DNA of 64,000 bases from Geomonas anaerohicana (GTDB taxonomy: Bacteria; Desulfobacterota; Desulfuromonadia; Geobacterales; Geobacteraceae). Positions 61,701 through 64,000 of this stretch are shown here, one piece after another (the first letter of the stretch is position 1; each line of letters starts with the position of its first letter). Both the position numbers and the translations under genes were made by a program. The DNA lies in the NCBI RefSeq assembly GCF_016458305.1, contig NZ_JAEMHL010000008.1, positions 1-64,000 of the forward strand, read 5' to 3'. The notes under the pieces were generated by a model that was not told the origin of the DNA, searched no databases, and worked only from the letters and a program-made list of their open reading frames with translations.

Positions 61701-62340
61701 TCGTCCCCACAGGCTGGGTGGCAGCGGTGGCTCCGAAGTTGAACAGCTCATAGAACTTCCCAGTCGGGTTGTCTACGATCGCTCCCGACGAATCTACTAC
61801 CTTGCCGAAGTTCACGGTGTCGAACTGATTGGTGGTGCCGTTGTACACGGTGCCTGCGCCATCTTTGAATGCTCTCGCCAACTGGCGAGCGGAAGGCGGT
61901 CACCAGCTTCCGAAATGGCCGGCGCTCTGCACCCAGTTTTTGCCCTGGGGGCCTGCACCCGGACGCCACTTGTCGCCTGTGTTGGTGTAGGGGTTGTAGG
62001 CGTCCGGGTTGGCGGGGTTGTAACCCTTGAACTCGTTGGCGCCCAGCTGCGCGTGGTAGTTGTGCCTTTCAATGTCGTCGTAGCTGTACTTGGCATTGCC
62101 GACGCTGCTGCTGCCGTGGCAGGCTGTGCCGTTGTTGGTGCCGAAGCAGGTCTGCTTCACGCTGTAGGCGGGAGCGGCAAGGCCTGCGGCCGGGCGGGTA
62201 ATCTCCTGCCCCTGCCAATCCTTAAGGATGATGTTGTTGTGGTCGGTCGTGGCAGCAAGCGCAGACCCTGCCGCAAGTCCTAACAGGACTGCGGAGGAGA
62301 CGGCGGCCGCCTTGACGACCTTCTTCCTCGAGTGTTGCAT
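58729..62340 (-). CDS. Exported multiheme c-type cytochrome, probable selenoprotein (in-frame UGA)
   Basis: 1203 residues counting one UGA. Signal peptide: VVKAAAVSSAVLLGLAAGSALA. Hemes: seven CXXCH (CAECH, CLMCH, CAACH, CMACH, CSSCH, CTACH, CSDCH) plus an unusual CX8CH near the N-terminus (CFGTNNGTACH), eight in all. Two PKD/Ig-like beta domains end the protein. The frame is interrupted by TGA at 61900-61902 (residue 147, after GHFGSW) and continues in the same frame (PPSARQLARAFKDG). The signal peptide and first heme lie before it, all others after. A perfect hairpin follows at SECIS distance. AAGGAGG is 7 bases from the ATG at 62340. Probably extracellular or periplasmic electron transfer, with Sec perhaps at a redox site. 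Confidence 0.88.
61874..61889 (-). other. Candidate SECIS hairpin in the cytochrome gene
   Basis: Minus strand: CTCGCC, loop AGTT, GGCGAG. The stem starts 10 bases after the UGA and the loop G is base 21 from its U, matching the bacterial SECIS geometry (short stem, G in the first loop positions). Confidence 0.6.
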
Positions 62341-62411
62341 GTGGAAGCCTCCTTGAAAAATTTCATTGCTCAGCGGCGGCGCGAAACGCGACGACGAAAT
62401 AGCAAGCACGC

Positions 62412-62437
62412 AAGGTTCCCCGGTGGGGGAACCGGGG
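62412..62437. other. Hairpin in the cytochrome 5' region
   Basis: GGTTCCCC / GGGGAACC 8-bp perfect stem with a GGTG loop, about 75 bp before the cytochrome start. There is no U-run. Confidence 0.45.
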
Positions 62438-62617
62438 TGCGGAGCGTGACTTCCGCAGGAACGGTAGAGAGCCGAACCTTGGCGTTGGCATAGCAGGAAA
62501 CGTACCTAATGCACTGGGGAGTTATCTTTATGTATAGAAGTGAGTCATTTCAGCAATTTGAGAAGAGGTATGATTCTCGGGGGGACAACAGGGGGGATTT
62601 CCAGGGCGGCCATGCTG

Positions 62618-62661
62618 GGGCAAACACCCCACATCCAAATTCTACAGTGGGGTATTTGCCC
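62618..62661. terminator. Long hairpin between cytochrome and response-regulator genes
   Basis: 15-bp arms GGGCAAACACCCCAC and GTGGGGTATTTGCCC (one mismatch) around a 14-base loop, 17 bp beyond the response-regulator stop. It probably ends the two-component transcript and shields the cytochrome promoter; no clear U-run. Confidence 0.5.
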
Positions 62662-62677
62662 TAGTTTGTAGTTGGTG

Positions 62678-63352
62678 TTACTTCCACTGCTCCAGATCGA
62701 TGAGTCCAAGCCGTGCAGCATAGCGCACCAGCTCGATGCGGCTGTGCACGTCCAGCTTCTTCATGAGGTTGGTGCGGTGGTTTTCGACGGTCTTGGCGCT
62801 CACCTGGAGCTCTTCGGCGATGCTGCGGGAAGAGCCGCCCTCAGCCACCAGGCGCATCACCTGCTGCTCGCGGGCGGAGAGGAGAGCGTAACGGGAATCC
62901 TGCACAGCCCCTTCCTTGCCCTGGCCGGACAGGTGCCTGATCACCATGTCTCCGGAGAGCTGACCATCCAGAAAATGTTCCCCCTGGGAGAGCGCATCCA
63001 TCGCCTCGATGAGCCGGTCGCTGGTGGCCTCCTTGACGATGTAGCCGCGTGCGCCGGCCTTGAAGGAGTCGGTGGCGTACTCGAGGTTCTGGTACATGCT
63101 GAGCATCAGGACCTTGATCGAAGGAACCGCCTGGATGATCATTTTGGTCGCCTCGATGCCGCTCATGTCCGGAAGCGAGACGTCCATGGTCATCAGGTCA
63201 GGGGTGAGCTCCTGGGCCAGGCGCAGCGCCTCTTCGCCGCTCCCCGCCTCGCCGACCGTCTCGTACTTGGTACTTCTGGCGATCAGGCTCTTCAGCCCGT
63301 CGCGAAACAATGGATGATCATCCACGATGATGACACGGCTCTTTGCTGCCAT
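62678..63352 (-). CDS. NarL/LuxR-family response regulator
   Basis: 224 residues. The receiver domain has VDDHPLF (acidic pair) and phospho-acceptor Asp in LMTMDVSLPDMSG (about 57), then a LuxR-type HTH (LSAREQQVMRLVAEGGSSRS ... TVENHRTNLMKKL). GGAGGGG precedes the ATG. It follows its kinase by 62 bp. It may control the adjacent cytochrome gene downstream on the same strand, but that is inference from position. Confidence 0.92.
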   Translation of the reverse strand: MAAKSRVIIVDDHPLFRDGLKSLIARSTKYETVGEAGSGEEALRLAQELTPDLMTMDVSLPDMSGIEATKMIIQAVPSIKVLMLSMYQNLEYATDSFKAGARGYIVKEATSDRLIEAMDALSQGEHFLDGQLSGDMVIRHLSGQGKEGAVQDSRYALLSAREQQVMRLVAEGGSSRSIAEELQVSAKTVENHRTNLMKKLDVHSRIELVRYAARLGLIDLEQWK

Positions 63353-63414
63353 CTCCCCTCCTCATTGCATTGCAAATCAGACCGCGCTGCGGGCCGCATG
63401 CGCCCCCCCGGTCG

Positions 63415-64000
63415 TTATCTTCTGGCCTGCTCCGGGTCCGCCTCTTCGGCGATCGGTATCTCCACGGTGAGGCGCGTCCCCATGCCCGGGTTGGAGTGGA
63501 TCTTGAAGGAGCCGTGCAGAAGCTCCACCCGCTCCGCCATACCCACAAGTCCAAGGCCTCCGCAGCGCTTCCCTTTGCACAAACCGGGGTCGAAGCCCGT
63601 GCCGTTATCCCTGATGCGCATCCTGACGATGGGGTACGAGGCCACCAGTTGGATCCCCACCTCGGTGGCGCCGGCGTGTTTCACCACGTTGTTGAGCGCC
63701 TCCTGCACCACCCGGTACAGGTTGATCTCTGCATCCTGGGAAAGCCGCACGCCTTCCATGCCGTGGTGCGTGAACTCCACTTTCAGGCCCTGGCGCGCGG
63801 CAAGCTGGTCACAGTCGTTGCGAACCGCCTCGACCAGTCCGAGCCGCTCCAGCGAAGCCGGGCGCAATCCCGCGCTCAGGTGACGCACGCTCTCCACCCC
63901 TCCCTTGAGCATCTGGGAGAGCTGCCCCAGGCGGGCGGCAACGTCACCCGGCGCTTGCGCCAGGTCCTGGGCCAGGAGATCCACCGCGATTTTTGCGGCG
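63415..64000 (-). CDS. NarX/DegS-type histidine kinase, C-terminal part (5' end outside window)
   Basis: 195 residues are visible. They cover the end of a HisKA_3 dimerisation helix (LGQLSQMLKGGVESVRHLSA, GLRPASLERLGL) and the HATPase_c domain: N-box EALNNVVKHAGAT, G1 RDNGTGFDPG, G2 GGLGLVGMAERVELLHG and GMGTRLTVEIP. The phospho-accepting His and any sensor domain lie beyond the right edge. Cognate kinase of the adjacent NarL-type regulator. Confidence 0.9.
   Translation of the reverse strand, partial: AAKIAVDLLAQDLAQAPGDVAARLGQLSQMLKGGVESVRHLSAGLRPASLERLGLVEAVRNDCDQLAARQGLKVEFTHHGMEGVRLSQDAEINLYRVVQEALNNVVKHAGATEVGIQLVASYPIVRMRIRDNGTGFDPGLCKGKRCGGLGLVGMAERVELLHGSFKIHSNPGMGTRLTVEIPIAEEADPEQARR

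Noticed and set aside
61881-61902. Cytochrome treated as two separate genes split at the UGA
   Set aside because: The downstream part has no ribosome site, signal peptide or credible start, and it continues the same frame. Readthrough explains both halves.
59218-62283. Long plus-strand frame opposite the cytochrome
   Set aside because: Composition is that of an antisense frame. The minus strand carries eight heme motifs, a signal peptide and a terminator.

Overview
The window looks like chromosome of a dissimilatory metal-reducing Geobacteraceae member (Geobacter / Citrifermentans / Geomonas type). The reasons are a cobalamin-dependent ribonucleotide reductase, a large multiheme c-type cytochrome, an hgcAB mercury-methylation pair, a c-di-GMP-I riboswitch, two chemoreceptors, GC-rich codon use and short palindromic repeats. 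No rRNA or replication origin is seen.

Layout. 1-14.9 kb is an accessory RHS (polymorphic toxin) island on the minus strand: a giant 2.7k-residue RHS protein with a downstream small gene, then a graveyard of 5'-truncated genes (an orphan RHS tip with a nuclease-like toxin and a WG-repeat fragment) cut by two almost identical REP-associated tyrosine transposase (RAYT) elements. The giant RHS gene has a complete promoter - c-di-GMP-I riboswitch - terminator leader. 14.9-16 kb holds two decayed gene remnants and four tRNA genes (Pro, Arg, His, Leu). 16-33.6 kb is mostly ordinary chromosome: rph-rdgB, a beta-helix protein coupled to a GAF-GGDEF diguanylate cyclase, nrdJ behind a promoter with two NrdR-type boxes exactly 31 bp apart, a HEPN/MNT toxin-antitoxin pair, a methyltransferase and AraC regulator, a crotonase, an SGNH hydrolase and membrane proteins.

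33.7-38.3 kb reads as an integron cassette array without a visible integrase (CALIN). Four attC-like sites with canonical R''-L''...L'-R' architecture separate small same-strand genes, and an IS110/IS1111-type element sits exactly at the crossover point of one attC. It is followed by a 41-bp minisatellite (38.65-39.1 kb). 39-56 kb carries an Fn3 protein, an NADP-dependent reductase, an AEC carrier, an outer-membrane barrel, a GT61 glycosyltransferase, two chemoreceptors (one with a CZB zinc domain), an aldo/keto reductase, a secreted adenosine-deaminase-like enzyme, a DMT exporter with a histidine-rich tail, REPIN-like repeats and a rubrerythrin-like protein.

55.7-64 kb is the most striking part. 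It contains arsR-hgcA-hgcB, then an octaheme-type cytochrome and a NarL-type two-component pair. Both hgcA and the cytochrome are interrupted by an in-frame UGA, with essential coding sequence on both sides, no alternative start, and a hairpin at the bacterial SECIS position. I read both as probable selenoproteins. All functional statements are from sequence reading and family knowledge; no database search was run.
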